This document shows positions 27,352 through 38,858 of a stretch of DNA of 64,000 nt, in pieces. Origin of the DNA: Ipomoea triloba (Eukaryota; Streptophyta; Magnoliopsida; Solanales; Convolvulaceae). Location: assembly GCF_003576645.1 (NCBI RefSeq), contig NC_044916.1, positions 35,512,718-35,576,717 of the forward strand, in the 5' to 3' direction. The position numbers and the translations under genes were made by a program. The first letter of the stretch is position 1. Every line of letters begins with the position of its first letter. The notes below the pieces were generated by a model. That model did no database searches. It saw only the letters and a list, made by a program, of their open reading frames with translations, and was not told where the DNA came from.

Positions 27352-30300
27352 ATGTTTACAGAGGGCTTGGACAGTAACGCCCTCAAATGGGTTCGAGAGG
27401 TCATCTTCTGCTCTTCCTCTTTAATTTTTTTTTTTTTTTTGATTTTCTAATCGTCCTTGACTAGATTCCAAATAGATTTTAACCTAATTCGTGAATTTCA
27501 AATTTCAAATTGCGAGTCAAGTATTGTCGTATCTAGTTTGACATTTTGGGGTTTGATAGTTCGTTAGTAAGGAGAATTGAAATTGGGATTGGAATTGCAG
27601 GGTTCTGGTAATAATCATAAGAATGAAGTTCATTATACTCCAATGTCGACTCATAGGGCCAGGATTGATACTCTGACTGGTCTTAGGAGTGGAGGCAGAA
27701 GTGCTGGGCTTCCGCCTTCTAAGTTCCAGAGCGGTCACTTGTCGGGGGTGATCCCGGTGTCTAGAGTCATTCATGCCGATTCAGATGACAATGGGACAGC
27801 CTCTGAGAATGATATGTGCACAGATTCAGAGGAGGAGGTTTATGGGGGAAGATACTCGCTGGACTCGTCTCCCCAGGACGAGAGACTCCCGGCCAGGGGC
27901 GCAGCTCAGAGATACTATAATTATGCACAAAGGCGTGTGCCACAGTATGGCAGCGAGAGTGCATTCTCCGATGATGTTGATGTTAATTCATCCAGGGAGA
28001 CAATTGGAAGAGGGATTGGCCATGTAGCGGAAAGAGCAGTTAGGGGAACTAGTAGGTTCCCCGAGAGAAGCGGTGCTTACACGGAGGAGGAGGAGGAGTC
28101 TGATTCGGCAGCAAGTTCGGAATTCTCCACCACACAAGTCGGGACCAATAGTGGAACTGTTCTAAGGTCAGCAACTTATGCATCTGAAGATTACTCATCC
28201 AGTGTTCCCTCAAAATCGAATAGGGGGAGTTTGACGCAGAAGGTACTTTGTGGTCTAGTTGAAATGCTGTATCCACGTATTGGGCTTCATTTGTTAGATT
28301 ACTAAGTAATAAATGCATATATACATTACATGTGTTTGTAATAAATGCATATTTACATTCCAGTTTTGACATACATCCACATAGCTAGTTGTTGTGATTG
28401 TATGTTAATATAAAATTATAAACGGGAACTTATCATCTTTATGATGTGTGAATTTGGAATGCTACATATCAAAGATAAGTAAGCAACATAAATATTGTTG
28501 TGGCATGATCAGTTTGAGAATATGGGATTTTTAACTGATATAGTTCTACTGACAATAGATATAGACTTGCTAAGCAAATGTGATTTCAGGATATGGTTGC
28601 TGGAAGTTTGGGGAAAGTTTCTTTTGATGAAGAAATTCCCAGTGCACCTCCCATTTGTGGTTCTGCTGGGGAAATCAAACAAGATAATGATGAGGTTCCG
28701 GCCTCTGGAGCTACTTGTAAATCATCTGCAGTGGATGCAAATGGTCCCTCAGCAGGGGCACATGCAAACATTTCAGCCAGCATTCACAAGCAGGAGAATG
28801 TTACAAATCTTTCTGGTTCACCTCTGAGGTTTTTACTTTTTACCATCATGTCTATAAACCAATTAGGCCTTAATAAGTGAATTGGAAAAATAATTTTTAG
28901 TATTATATGCTAAAAATTTCTTTTTCTGTTTTGTAGGACTACTGTTGGTGTGGAAAATGGTGGACCTTCAGGTTCCCATCCCACTCGGCTGCCAACATTT
29001 CATGTCAGGTAATTCTATTTTAAACTTAGTGACTAAAATGCATACTCTCTTCTTATTGTTACCTATTCTGATATCTTTTTATCCAATCCCAGCGCACTGG
29101 GCCCTTGGCACCGTATTATTGCATATGATGCATGTGTACGGCTTTGTCTTCATGCATGGGCCAGAGGTTGTATGGAAGCTCCAATGTTTCTGGAGAATGA
29201 GTGTGCTTTGTTACGGGAAGCTTTTAGGCAAGTTTTGTTCTCTCAGTTGATGCATTTTCAAAATGTTTCATCTTTTTTCCTGTTGTATAAAAGGGTTACT
29301 TAACAACAACTACTGAGAATAAACAGTGTCACTCTGTCACTTATCAGCTGATAATATTAAGTGAAAATGGAAAAATGACAAATGTCACGACATGTCGATT
29401 TTGTAACTATAAATGTATTTTGGTTTCAAACAATGTCAATGTTGAAGTTTGAAAATTATAAATATGATTGCTTTGACATCCAAATACTACCGGTAATCAT
29501 TTGAAAACTGGCTAGTAGGATTTTGGTAAAACCACAAATCATTCCACATGCAAGCAAAGACTTATCTTAATCTTATCTGGAAATGTCACAAACTTAATGA
29601 ATGATTTGGGATGTACATATCAATCTAAAACCACTCCATCCCCTATACTTGGTTGACAGTTTGCAACAGGTCCTACTACAATCAGAGGAGGACCTGATGG
29701 CAAAGCGTTCATCAGAAAGGACAGAGACTGCAATTGAGGGGGCTGCTCCAAAGTCTAAGCAATTGGCTGGAAAGATGAAGGTGCAAGGTAATGCTTGCCA
29801 TTAACTTTCTTTATTCCAGTGTTAGATTATTTAAAAGGTTCTCCTAACACTGTGCATTTTACAGTTAAACGAGTGAAAATGGTTGTTGACCCACCTACTG
29901 GATGTAGTTTTTCATCCTTGAAAGCCCCAAATTTAAAGATGGACTGTGTAAAGCAACGCCTATATAATCTGCGATTATCTATCTCTTCTGGATGGCGAGC
30001 ACTTTGCAAGGTCCGGTTTGCTCCTCAAGCTCCTAGAAACGGTTCTTTTTCACGCCAAAGCTTGGCATACATGCAAGCAAGTACTCAATACATAAAACAA
30101 GTTTCTGGGCTCCTGAAAATAGGAGTCACATCTCTGCGCAGCAGTCCATCATCTTATGACTCTGTGCAAGGTATGCAAACTTTTTAATAATCTTACATAG
30201 CAATTTACAGATGTATTGTTTTATGTAATTTTTGGTACACTATTTACATGTCAAGCCTCTTCTGATGTGATTTATTTAACTATAGCCATATATATATATA

Positions 30301-33300
30301 TATATATTATGAATTAATTAAAAGGTGTACCAATTGGGTTATCTCCTGAAGATATTCCACTAAGGAATCTTATTCAAGTAACTTTTCATTTGATCAGAGT
30401 CATACTCTTGCTTATTGCGACTAAAAAGTTCCAGAGAAGAGGATGTGGTTAGAATGCAGCCTGGATCTAGTGAAACCCACATATTGTATGCTATCTTGCG
30501 ATCCTTGATGTCTTTTTGTTTTGTTTGATGAATCATGCCCTCTTTTAATTTGAACCTGCTTTAATCTACTGAACAGCTTTCCAGATAGCCTAGCAGATGA
30601 TCTAATTGTTGAAGTTTATGATTCCAAAGGCCAACATTATGGTCGTGTCCTTGCTCAAGTGGCTACAATTGCTGAGGAACCGGTATTTATTATTCTTATT
30701 TTTTCCTTCTATGGAGATTGGATTTTCTTTTTGGAAACTGATAATTCTTGATACTCACACTGGATAATGATGCAGGGTGAGAAACTGCGGTGGTGGTCCC
30801 TATACCATGAGCCAGAACACGAGCTAGTTGGAAAAGTGCAATTGTTTATAAACTACTCAACAATTATTGATGAAAATAGCAATCTCAAGGTGAATGTTCC
30901 TTGCTCAAGATAAGTTCTATGTGGAATGTAAAGAAGAAAAAAATGAACCACAATAAAATTTTATGCATCGAATGTACAAGCAAATCTGCCAAAATGTTTG
31001 AGTCTATTATATTATTATTTTTTATTTTTATTTTTCCTTTTCTTGAAATGATGGTACATTCCTGAAGGGATATCCATTTTCATCTCATGGTTTAATTTTT
31101 CCTTGGCACTTCAACCCCCCTCAAGATGTAATATAAAAAGATCAATACACTAGTTTCTTATTGTGAGTTTTTACACATATTTGTTCTTGTTTCAGTGTGG
31201 CTCAGTTGCAGAAACTGTGGCATATGACTTGGTGTTAGAAGTTGCCTTGAAGATTCAGCATTTCCAACAAAGAAAATTATTACTGCATGGCCCGTGGAAG
31301 TGGTTGCTCTCTGAATTTGCTTCATATTATGGGGTTTCTGATACATATACCAGGCTAAGGTAAAAGATACATGCAATAAGGCTCTTTAAGATGCTAGTTG
31401 AGCAAGTTATCTGCTTCCCATACCTACCACTTTTATATTTTACTCCGTAGTTGCTAAGCTAGAGGAACTGCTGTGTCATCACAGGTACCTCTCATATGTT
31501 ATGGATGTAGCAACCCCGACAGCCGATTGTCTAACTCTGGTGTATGAACTGTTGTTGCCAGTAATGATGAAAGGCAATTCCAGGAGCACTCTAAGCCATC
31601 AAGAGGTAAGGCTTTGAATCAATAAATAGTGTTTATCCTGGTGAATACTGTTATCCATAAATAACATTCTTTTGGTATTCCAGAATCGCATCTTAGGAGA
31701 AATCGAGGATCAATTAGAACAGATATTTGCATTAGTTTTTGAAAACTACAAATTGTTGGATGAGTCAGCACCATCAGGGTTAATGGACATTTTCAGACCT
31801 GCTACTGGGGTGGCACCACCTGCGTTGGAGCCTGCTGTTAAGCTATATTCACTTCTTCATGATATTTTATCTCCAGAGGTCCAAAATAAGCTTTATAGCC
31901 ACTTCCAGGTTCGAAAGGGATGCATTGTGATATAGAGTCTAGATATTTGCCTATTTTTCAATGTTTATTGACAAGAAATTTTGTGCACACACTGCAGGCA
32001 GCTGCCAAGAAAAGATCGAGAAGGCATTTGACTGATACTGATGAATATGTTAGTGGTAATAATGAAGCAACTTTGATGGACGCAGTGACTGTTTCTACAG
32101 CTTATCAGAGAATGAAATCCCTGTGTACAAACATTAGAAATGAAATTTTTACAGATATAGAGATCCACAATCAAAATATACTTCCCAGGTATACCTTATT
32201 TTGTGAATATGCTGTTTTTAACTCATAGACATGCAACTCATGAGCATTTGGCTTCATTCTTTTGTCTGTTTGAAATTGCAGTTTTATAGATCTTCCAAAC
32301 CTGTCTTCTGCCATATATAGTGCCGAACTTTGTAGTAGGTTGCGTGCATTCCTCATTGCATGCCCTCCAACAGGCCCATCACCTCATGTAACCGCACTTG
32401 TGATTGCAACATCGGATTTTCAGAGGGACCTTGCCAACTGGAATATCAAGTATTTTCCCTCTCATGAATGCACTTCTTGCAATTAGTTTACCCGCTTTAA
32501 TTTATACTGACTTAGTAAATAATTCTTCCAGGCCAGTCAAAGGAGGTGTTGATGCAAAGGAATTGTTCCATTTGTATATTATGCTCTGGATTCAGGATAG
32601 ACGACTTGCTTTGCTTGAATCATGCAAGCTAGACAAGGTAATATATTCAACACTATCTTGCTGATACTTTATGTTTGTGTGACTTTTTGCAATGAGGCTT
32701 TAGAATTTATTTTGACGAAGTGCTTGTTTGGCCTAGCTTGAGCTTTATGAAAAAAGAGGCTTTTTTCAGAAAGCATCAACTTTTGGATCTTTTGAGCTTT
32801 TTGAAGAAGGGACCTTTGCCTCTTAGCCTTTTTTCTCTTTTTAGTGTTTGGCCTAGCTTATGCTTTTTTCGAGTATTAAGCTCCAAAATAAATTGCCCCA
32901 AACAAGCACTTAGAGATAAGGAACTAAAACTTCACAAGATTGAATCCAATCAATTTGCTAGTCTAACCCATAGCCTTATAAACCCATATATTCTTTCTTA
33001 TTTTTAAAATGTGGGACTCTTAACAAGCAACATGTAAATGCATTGTTTTTTTCTATCTAATCAATGCTGAAGAAAGCATTATTCCTTTCTTTAACATAGG
33101 GAATGTTTTCAATTTGCCAAGCACAGATTTCTTCATATCAGTTTAATCAATTTCAGTTGCAAAAATCATCTTATCACTAAGTACAGTTTTCTTTTGGTGC
33201 AGCTATGCACTCTCGTTTCTATATATATACTTGTGTGCTTTACATTTCCATCAGTCATGAAAGGAACTTCATTTACTTGCAGGTGAAGTGGTCAGGAGTT

Positions 33301-34920
33301 CGCACACAGCACTCAACAACCCCGTTTATTGATGAAATGTATGATAGACTGAAAGAGACTCTAAACGATTATGAGGTCATCATTTCACGCTGGCCTGAGT
33401 ACTCCTCTTTCTTGGAGAGTGTATGTCCTGACGGAGACCTCATTCTTCTTAAGCTATTTCTACTGCACTATATCTTTATACAGTCTGTAGAAGTTTTGTC
33501 ATTATTCATCACTGCATCTTGACTTGTATATTCTCCTTTTCTTTTAATTAAATAGGCTGTTGCTGATATTGAGAAGGCAATTTTGGAGGCTCTAGAGAAG
33601 CAGTATGCAGATGTCTTGTCACCACTGAAGGAGAATTTGGGACCTAAGAAGTTTGGACTAAATAAATATGTCCAAAAACTTGCCAAAAGATCAGTATGCC
33701 ATTATGTAATGCCAGATGATGTAAGCACTTCTTCAATTTTGTTCAAAATGCATATTTAAAAAAAAAAAATCTAAACACCATCTTTCTTTAATTTCCAGCT
33801 TGGCATCCTTTTGAACTCCATGAAGCGCATGCTTGACATATTGCGCCCAAAAATAGAGCAGCAATTTAAGTCTTGGGGGTCATATATTCCTGAGGGGGGA
33901 AACACTGCCCCGGGAGAACGTCTCAGCGAGGTGACTGTGATGCTTAGGTCCAAGTTCAAAAATTATTTACAAGCAGTCGTCGACAAGCTTGCAGAAAATG
34001 TAAGTAGTATTTACAAATCATATTGAAACCTCCTTCTACGAAGACCATTTGTTCATTTCGTGCCTTTCTCTGATTTAGATGAAGGCACAGGGAAGCACAA
34101 AGCTGAAGAAGATATTGCATGATACTAAGGATGCCTTGACGGAATCAGATGTGAGAAGCAAAATGCAGCCATTGAAGGACCAGTTAACAAGTACTATAAA
34201 TCATCTATATACCATCTTAGGTCCTACTGTCTTTGTAGCACTTTGCCGTGGCTATTGGGATAGGATGGGACAGGTAAACTGATCTGCCTTTATTACTATT
34301 GATTATCATGCAAGTATTCACCAAAACTTGCAACTTAGTTCTTGTTTATACATTTCTGCAGGACGTTCTCAGTTTCCTGGAGAGCAGGAAAGAGAATCGA
34401 GCTTGGTACAAGAACTCGCGCATTGCTGTCTCGGTGAGTGACCAATCAATCTCTCACCTCATACATCCATTTCCTTGTGTGTTGAAACTACAATTAATTG
34501 GGGTCAACTCCAACCAAGTTGGTAAGACTATTAACTTGGTAACCACAAGGCTACAAAGCTCGACTCTCAACAAGAGCGGCTTATTGTTATTGACCTTCTT
34601 GGTTTGAGCCAGTCTCCTATGGACAACCTAGGCTGGTTTACTTCCTTGTGTTCTTTTGCCGGCTAGAGTAGTGGCTGCGAGTTTCCCTCGTTACTTAAAC
34701 TACAATCAACTAGCAAATCCCTATTGTATACTCCCATTGTGATATTTTTGGCCTTTGGTTCTTGCAGATTCTGGATGATACATTTGCCTCACAGATGCAG
34801 CAGCATTTAGGACATTCACTTCAAGAAAAGGACCTGGAGCCTCCAAGGTCCATTCTTGAAGTGAGATCAATGCTTTGTAGAGATGGATCTGCTAACAAGG
34901 GCCCAAACTACTATTACTAA
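27352..34920 (+). CDS. Large plant protein with C2-like and MUN-like regions (1,245 aa, 22 exons)
   Basis: Exons: 27352-27399, 27601-28242, 28590-28828, 28937-29008, 29093-29227, 29660-29787, 29865-30170, 30437-30485, 30577-30682, 30776-30889, 31196-31359, 31485-31605, 31684-31908, 31998-32188, 32282-32449, 32532-32637, 33283-33420, 33556-33720, 33799-33999, 34079-34273, 34362-34433, 34768-34920. Phases join throughout. The protein starts MFTEGLDSNALKWVRE, then a Ser/acid-rich region to about 290. A C2-like segment (DDLIVEVYDSKGQHYGRVL to GKVQLFINYS) lies at about 545-605. The helical remainder resembles Munc13-type (MUN) domains and ends GPNYYY. It resembles, from memory, the Arabidopsis At4g24610/At5g65440 family, whose function is not established. 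The fifth intron uses a GC donor. From 32566 on the locus is present twice (see repeat entries), so the C-terminal exons may be read from either copy. Confidence 0.88.
29228..29659 (+). other. GC-AG intron
   Basis: Intron 5 of the C2/MUN-like gene begins AG|GCAAGT and ends TTGACAG. No GT donor nearby keeps the frame (AG joins T to give Ser-Leu-Gln-Gln). The sequence around GC matches the strong consensus expected of GC donors. Confidence 0.8.
32718..32911. mobile_element. MITE in intron 16
   Basis: Ends are perfect 14-bp inverted repeats, AAGTGCTTGTTTGG and CCAAACAAGCACTT, 194 bp apart. The interior is CTTT-rich with two GTTTGGCCTAGCTT blocks. The second copy is at 35166-35359. TIR sequence and size suit a hAT-type MITE, but no target duplication was clear. 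Confidence 0.75.
34495..34696 (+). repeat. tRNA-derived SINE with target-site duplication
   Basis: Lies in intron 21, flanked by AAACTACAAT at 34485-34494 and 34697-34706. The 5' part is tRNA-like: box A region AACCAAGTTGGTAAGA near 34512 and box B region GCTCGACTC near 34558. The 3' part is not tRNA-related and has no long A or T tail. About 202 bp. The best copy of the family seen at 191, 1811, 6209, 24308 and 37627. Confidence 0.75.
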
Positions 34921-35012
34921 AATGCCATTTTTTGTGTACATATCTTACAAAATAATAGGAAAACTATTTCTCTTTCCCCATACTTTGGGGTGGGGGTGGA
35001 GGGGGGGGGGGG

Positions 35013-35013
35013 N
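35013..35013. other. Single-N assembly gap
   Basis: One N directly after a poly-G run and directly before the second copy of the 2.45-kb repeat. Confidence 0.95.
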
Positions 35014-37368
35014 TTCCATTTGTATATTATGCTCTGGATTCAGGATAGACGACTTGCTTTGCTTGAATCATGCAAGCTAGACAAGGTAATATATTCAACA
35101 CTATCTTGCTGATACTTTATGTTTGTGTGACTTTTTGCAATGAGGCTTTAGAATTTATTTTGACGAAGTGCTTGTTTGGCCTAGCTTGAGCTTTATGAAA
35201 AAAGAGGCTTTTTTCAGAAAGCATCAACTTTTGGATCTTTTGAGCTTTTTGAAGAAGGGACCTTTGCCTCTTAGCCTTTTTTCTCTTTTTAGTGTTTGGC
35301 CTAGCTTATGCTTTTTTCGAGTATTAAGCTCCAAAATAAATTGCCCCAAACAAGCACTTAGAGATAAGGAACTAAAACTTCACAAGATTGAATCCAATCA
35401 ATTTGCTAGTCTAACCCATAGCCTTATAAACCCATATATTCTTTCTTATTTTTAAAATGTGGGACTCTTAACAAGCAACATGTAAATGCATTGTTTTTTT
35501 CTATCTAATCAATGCTGAAGAAAGCATTATTCCTTTCTTTAACATAGGGAATGTTTTCAATTTGCCAAGCACAGATTTCTTCATATCAGTTTAATCAATT
35601 TCAGTTGCAAAAATCATCTTATCACTAAGTACAGTTTTCTTTTGGTGCAGCTATGCACTCTCGTTTCTATATATATACTTGTGTGCTTTACATTTCCATC
35701 AGTCATGAAAGGAACTTCATTTACTTGCAGGTGAAGTGGTCAGGAGTTCGCACACAGCACTCAACAACCCCGTTTATTGATGAAATGTATGATAGACTGA
35801 AAGAGACTCTAAACGATTATGAGGTCATCATTTCACGCTGGCCTGAGTACTCCTCTTTCTTGGAGAGTGTATGTCCTGACGGAGACCTCATTCTTCTTAA
35901 GCTATTTCTACTGCACTATATCTTTATACAGTCTGTAGAAGTTTTGTCATTATTCATCACTGCATCTTGACTTGTATATTCTCCTTTTCTTTTAATTAAA
36001 TAGGCTGTTGCTGATATTGAGAAGGCAATTTTGGAGGCTCTAGAGAAGCAGTATGCAGATGTCTTGTCACCACTGAAGGAGAATTTGGGACCTAAGAAGT
36101 TTGGACTAAATAAATATGTCCAAAAACTTGCCAAAAGATCAGTATGCCATTATGTAATGCCAGATGATGTAAGCACTTCTTCAATTTTGTTCAAAATGCA
36201 TATTTAAAAAAAAAAAATCTAAACACCATCTTTCTTTAATTTCCAGCTTGGCATCCTTTTGAACTCCATGAAGCGCATGCTTGACATATTGCGCCCAAAA
36301 ATAGAGCAGCAATTTAAGTCTTGGGGGTCATATATTCCTGAGGGGGGAAACACTGCCCCGGGAGAACGTCTCAGCGAGGTGACTGTGATGCTTAGGTCCA
36401 AGTTCAAAAATTATTTACAAGCAGTCGTCGACAAGCTTGCAGAAAATGTAAGTAGTATTTACAAATCATATTGAAACCTCCTTCTACGAAGACCATTTGT
36501 TCATTTCGTGCCTTTCTCTGATTTAGATGAAGGCACAGGGAAGCACAAAGCTGAAGAAGATATTGCATGATACTAAGGATGCCTTGACGGAATCAGATGT
36601 GAGAAGCAAAATGCAGCCATTGAAGGACCAGTTAACAAGTACTATAAATCATCTATATACCATCTTAGGTCCTACTGTCTTTGTAGCACTTTGCCGTGGC
36701 TATTGGGATAGGATGGGACAGGTAAACTGATCTGCCTTTATTACTATTGATTATCATGCAAGTATTCACCAAAACTTGCAACTTAGTTCTTGTTTATACA
36801 TTTCTGCAGGACGTTCTCAGTTTCCTGGAGAGCAGGAAAGAGAATCGAGCTTGGTACAAGAACTCGCGCATTGCTGTCTCGGTGAGTGACCAATCAATCT
36901 CTCACCTCATACATCCATTTCCTTGTGTGTTGAAACTACAATTAATTGGGGTCAACTCCAACCAAGTTGGTAAGACTATTAACTTGGTAACCACAAGGCT
37001 ACAAAGCTCGACTCTCAACAAGAGCGGCTTATTGTTATTGACCTTCTTGGTTTGAGCCAGTCTCCTATGGACAACCTAGGCTGGTTTACTTCCTTGTGTT
37101 CTTTTGCCGGCTAGAGTAGTGGCTGCGAGTTTCCCTCGTTACTTAAACTACAATCAACTAGCAAATCCCTATTGTATACTCCCATTGTGATATTTTTGGC
37201 CTTTGGTTCTTGCAGATTCTGGATGATACATTTGCCTCACAGATGCAGCAGCATTTAGGACATTCACTTCAAGAAAAGGACCTGGAGCCTCCAAGGTCCA
37301 TTCTTGAAGTGAGATCAATGCTTTGTAGAGATGGATCTGCTAACAAGGGCCCAAACTACTATTACTAA
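35014..37368 (+). pseudogene. Repeated 3' exons of the C2/MUN-like gene
   Basis: Copies of exon 16 (part, 35014-35085) and exons 17-22 at 35731-35868, 36004-36168, 36247-36447, 36527-36721, 36810-36881 and 37216-37368, ending at the same TAA. Splice sites and frames are intact. There is no promoter, start codon or first half of exon 16. Read as an assembly copy of the true 3' end, not as a second gene. Confidence 0.85.
36943..37144 (+). repeat. SINE, second assembly copy
   Basis: Same sequence as 34495-34696 at the 2,448-bp offset, with the same flanking AAACTACAAT duplication. Confidence 0.75.
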
Positions 37369-37461
37369 AATGCCATTTTTTGTGTACATATCTTACAAAA
37401 TAATAGGAAAACTATTTCTCTTTCCCCATACTTTGGGGTGGGGGGGGGGGGGGGGGGGGGG

Positions 37462-38858
37462 TTTGAATTTTTTGATCAGGACCTTAGCTTCCATACATAA
37501 ATTGCTAGTTTTTGTTATAGAAGCAGTTCTGTATGCTGATTGAGGAAACCTAATGTTGTATGCTGACTACATTCTTGTAAAGCTAGTATGCATTCATATT
37601 TTCATGTCTTCTAATCTTCTATTATAAGATGATTTCAAGTTTGACTTTCAATGAAAGCGGCTTATTTGCCTTATTGATTTGAGGCTGTTAGGCTGTTAGA
37701 AAACAACGAAAATTTAATGTATGTTGACTAAGGAATCACATCCTAATGTATGCCGATTGAAGAAACTTCTGGTCTTACCAAAAAAACAAAAGAAGAAAAA
37801 CACAAATTTATGCTATCAGGATTATACAAGATTAAACTTTTTTTAATTAAAATTTGCATTTAATGATATGTTTGAAGGTGTTTTATATTATTTGATTATT
37901 TGTAAATGATTATATTTTATTACAAACTAATTATATAAAATATGGTAGATGATAAAAAAAATTTACAAATTGAAGCAAGTTGTATGAAAGTGATATATAT
38001 ATATATAAGAAATAAGGGTCAAATAGGTCATAAGAAATAATGGTCAAATAGGCCATCTAACTACGAAATAAACTATAATTGTGCTATCGAACTAAAAAAA
38101 AATTACAATTAGATCTCTGAACAATGTAAAATAATGAAATTCAACCTAAACTGACTTGTTAGCCTAGTAACATGCTATAGTCCGGAGAAGACAATATTTT
38201 TTAAAATAATTATTTAAATTAAATTTATTAAAATAAAATTTTTAAAAATATTTTAAAATTCGATAACTGCCACGTCAGCATGTTATTAGGTCAACATGCC
38301 ATATTAAGTTGAATTGCATTATTTTATATTGTTTGAAGACTTAATTATAATTTTTTTAAAGTTTCAATGACTTAATTGCAATTTGCCGTGTAATTTGATG
38401 ACCTATTTGGCTGTATCACCTTTATTAAAAAAAAGAAGTGTAAATTGAAAAAAAGGAAAAGAAAAAGCAAAAGAAAAAAAAAAGAAGACGTGAGGAAAAA
38501 CAAGTTTACTTATTAATCTCGGAGACTTGACCTTTGGCCCCACGCGAAATCTTATATTGTTGTCCTCCAGATTCCATAATATGCCCAAATGGAAACCAAA
38601 CAACTCAGGCGGCTTACGCCACCACCGATCCCAAATTGTATTTTTCCCTAAACCCAAATTTACATTTCTCCTCTTGATTTTGGATCCGACCCGGTTTGAG
38701 AGCTTAAGTTCCAACCTCCGAACCCTAGCCATGGGGTATTCCAATTCACCAATCGCATAAGAAGCACAGAGGTCTAGTTGACTTCAAACCCTTCGCCGCT
38801 TTTTTGTCCCGTCCTCGTCGCGTGCATAGGTGATTAGGTGGTTGTGGATTGCTTGGGC
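37462..38858. other. Intergenic, 3' flank of the C2/MUN-like gene
   Basis: 3' UTR-like sequence, then a short SINE-like piece (37627-37690, TCAATGAAAGCGGCTTATTTG), AT-rich DNA, and from about 38520 the promoter and 5' UTR of the next gene. No gene is seen. Confidence 0.5.

Larger units (their letters stand above)
32566..35012 (+). repeat. 2.45-kb direct duplication, copy 1
   Basis: Identical as far as can be read to 35014-37461 at a constant offset of 2,448 bp, including introns, a MITE and a SINE. It covers the second half of exon 16 to the end of the C2/MUN-like gene. It ends in a poly-G run followed by a single N at 35013. This pattern points to a duplicated contig end, not a biological duplication. 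Confidence 0.95.
35014..37461 (+). repeat. 2.45-kb direct duplication, copy 2
   Basis: Second copy of 32566-35012. It starts inside exon 16 without its 5' half and ends in a poly-G run (37439-37461). Unlike copy 1 it continues into unique 3' flanking sequence, so it is probably the copy that truly joins the downstream DNA. Confidence 0.95.

Noticed and set aside
35168..37055. A second gene copy of the C2/MUN-like protein
   Set aside because: Identity in introns and repeats and the N join favour an assembly duplication.
38403..38744. Minus-strand ORF of 113 codons upstream of the unknown-protein gene
   Set aside because: Its translation is rich in Phe from an A-rich tract, has no family resemblance, and overlaps the likely 5' region of the plus-strand gene.
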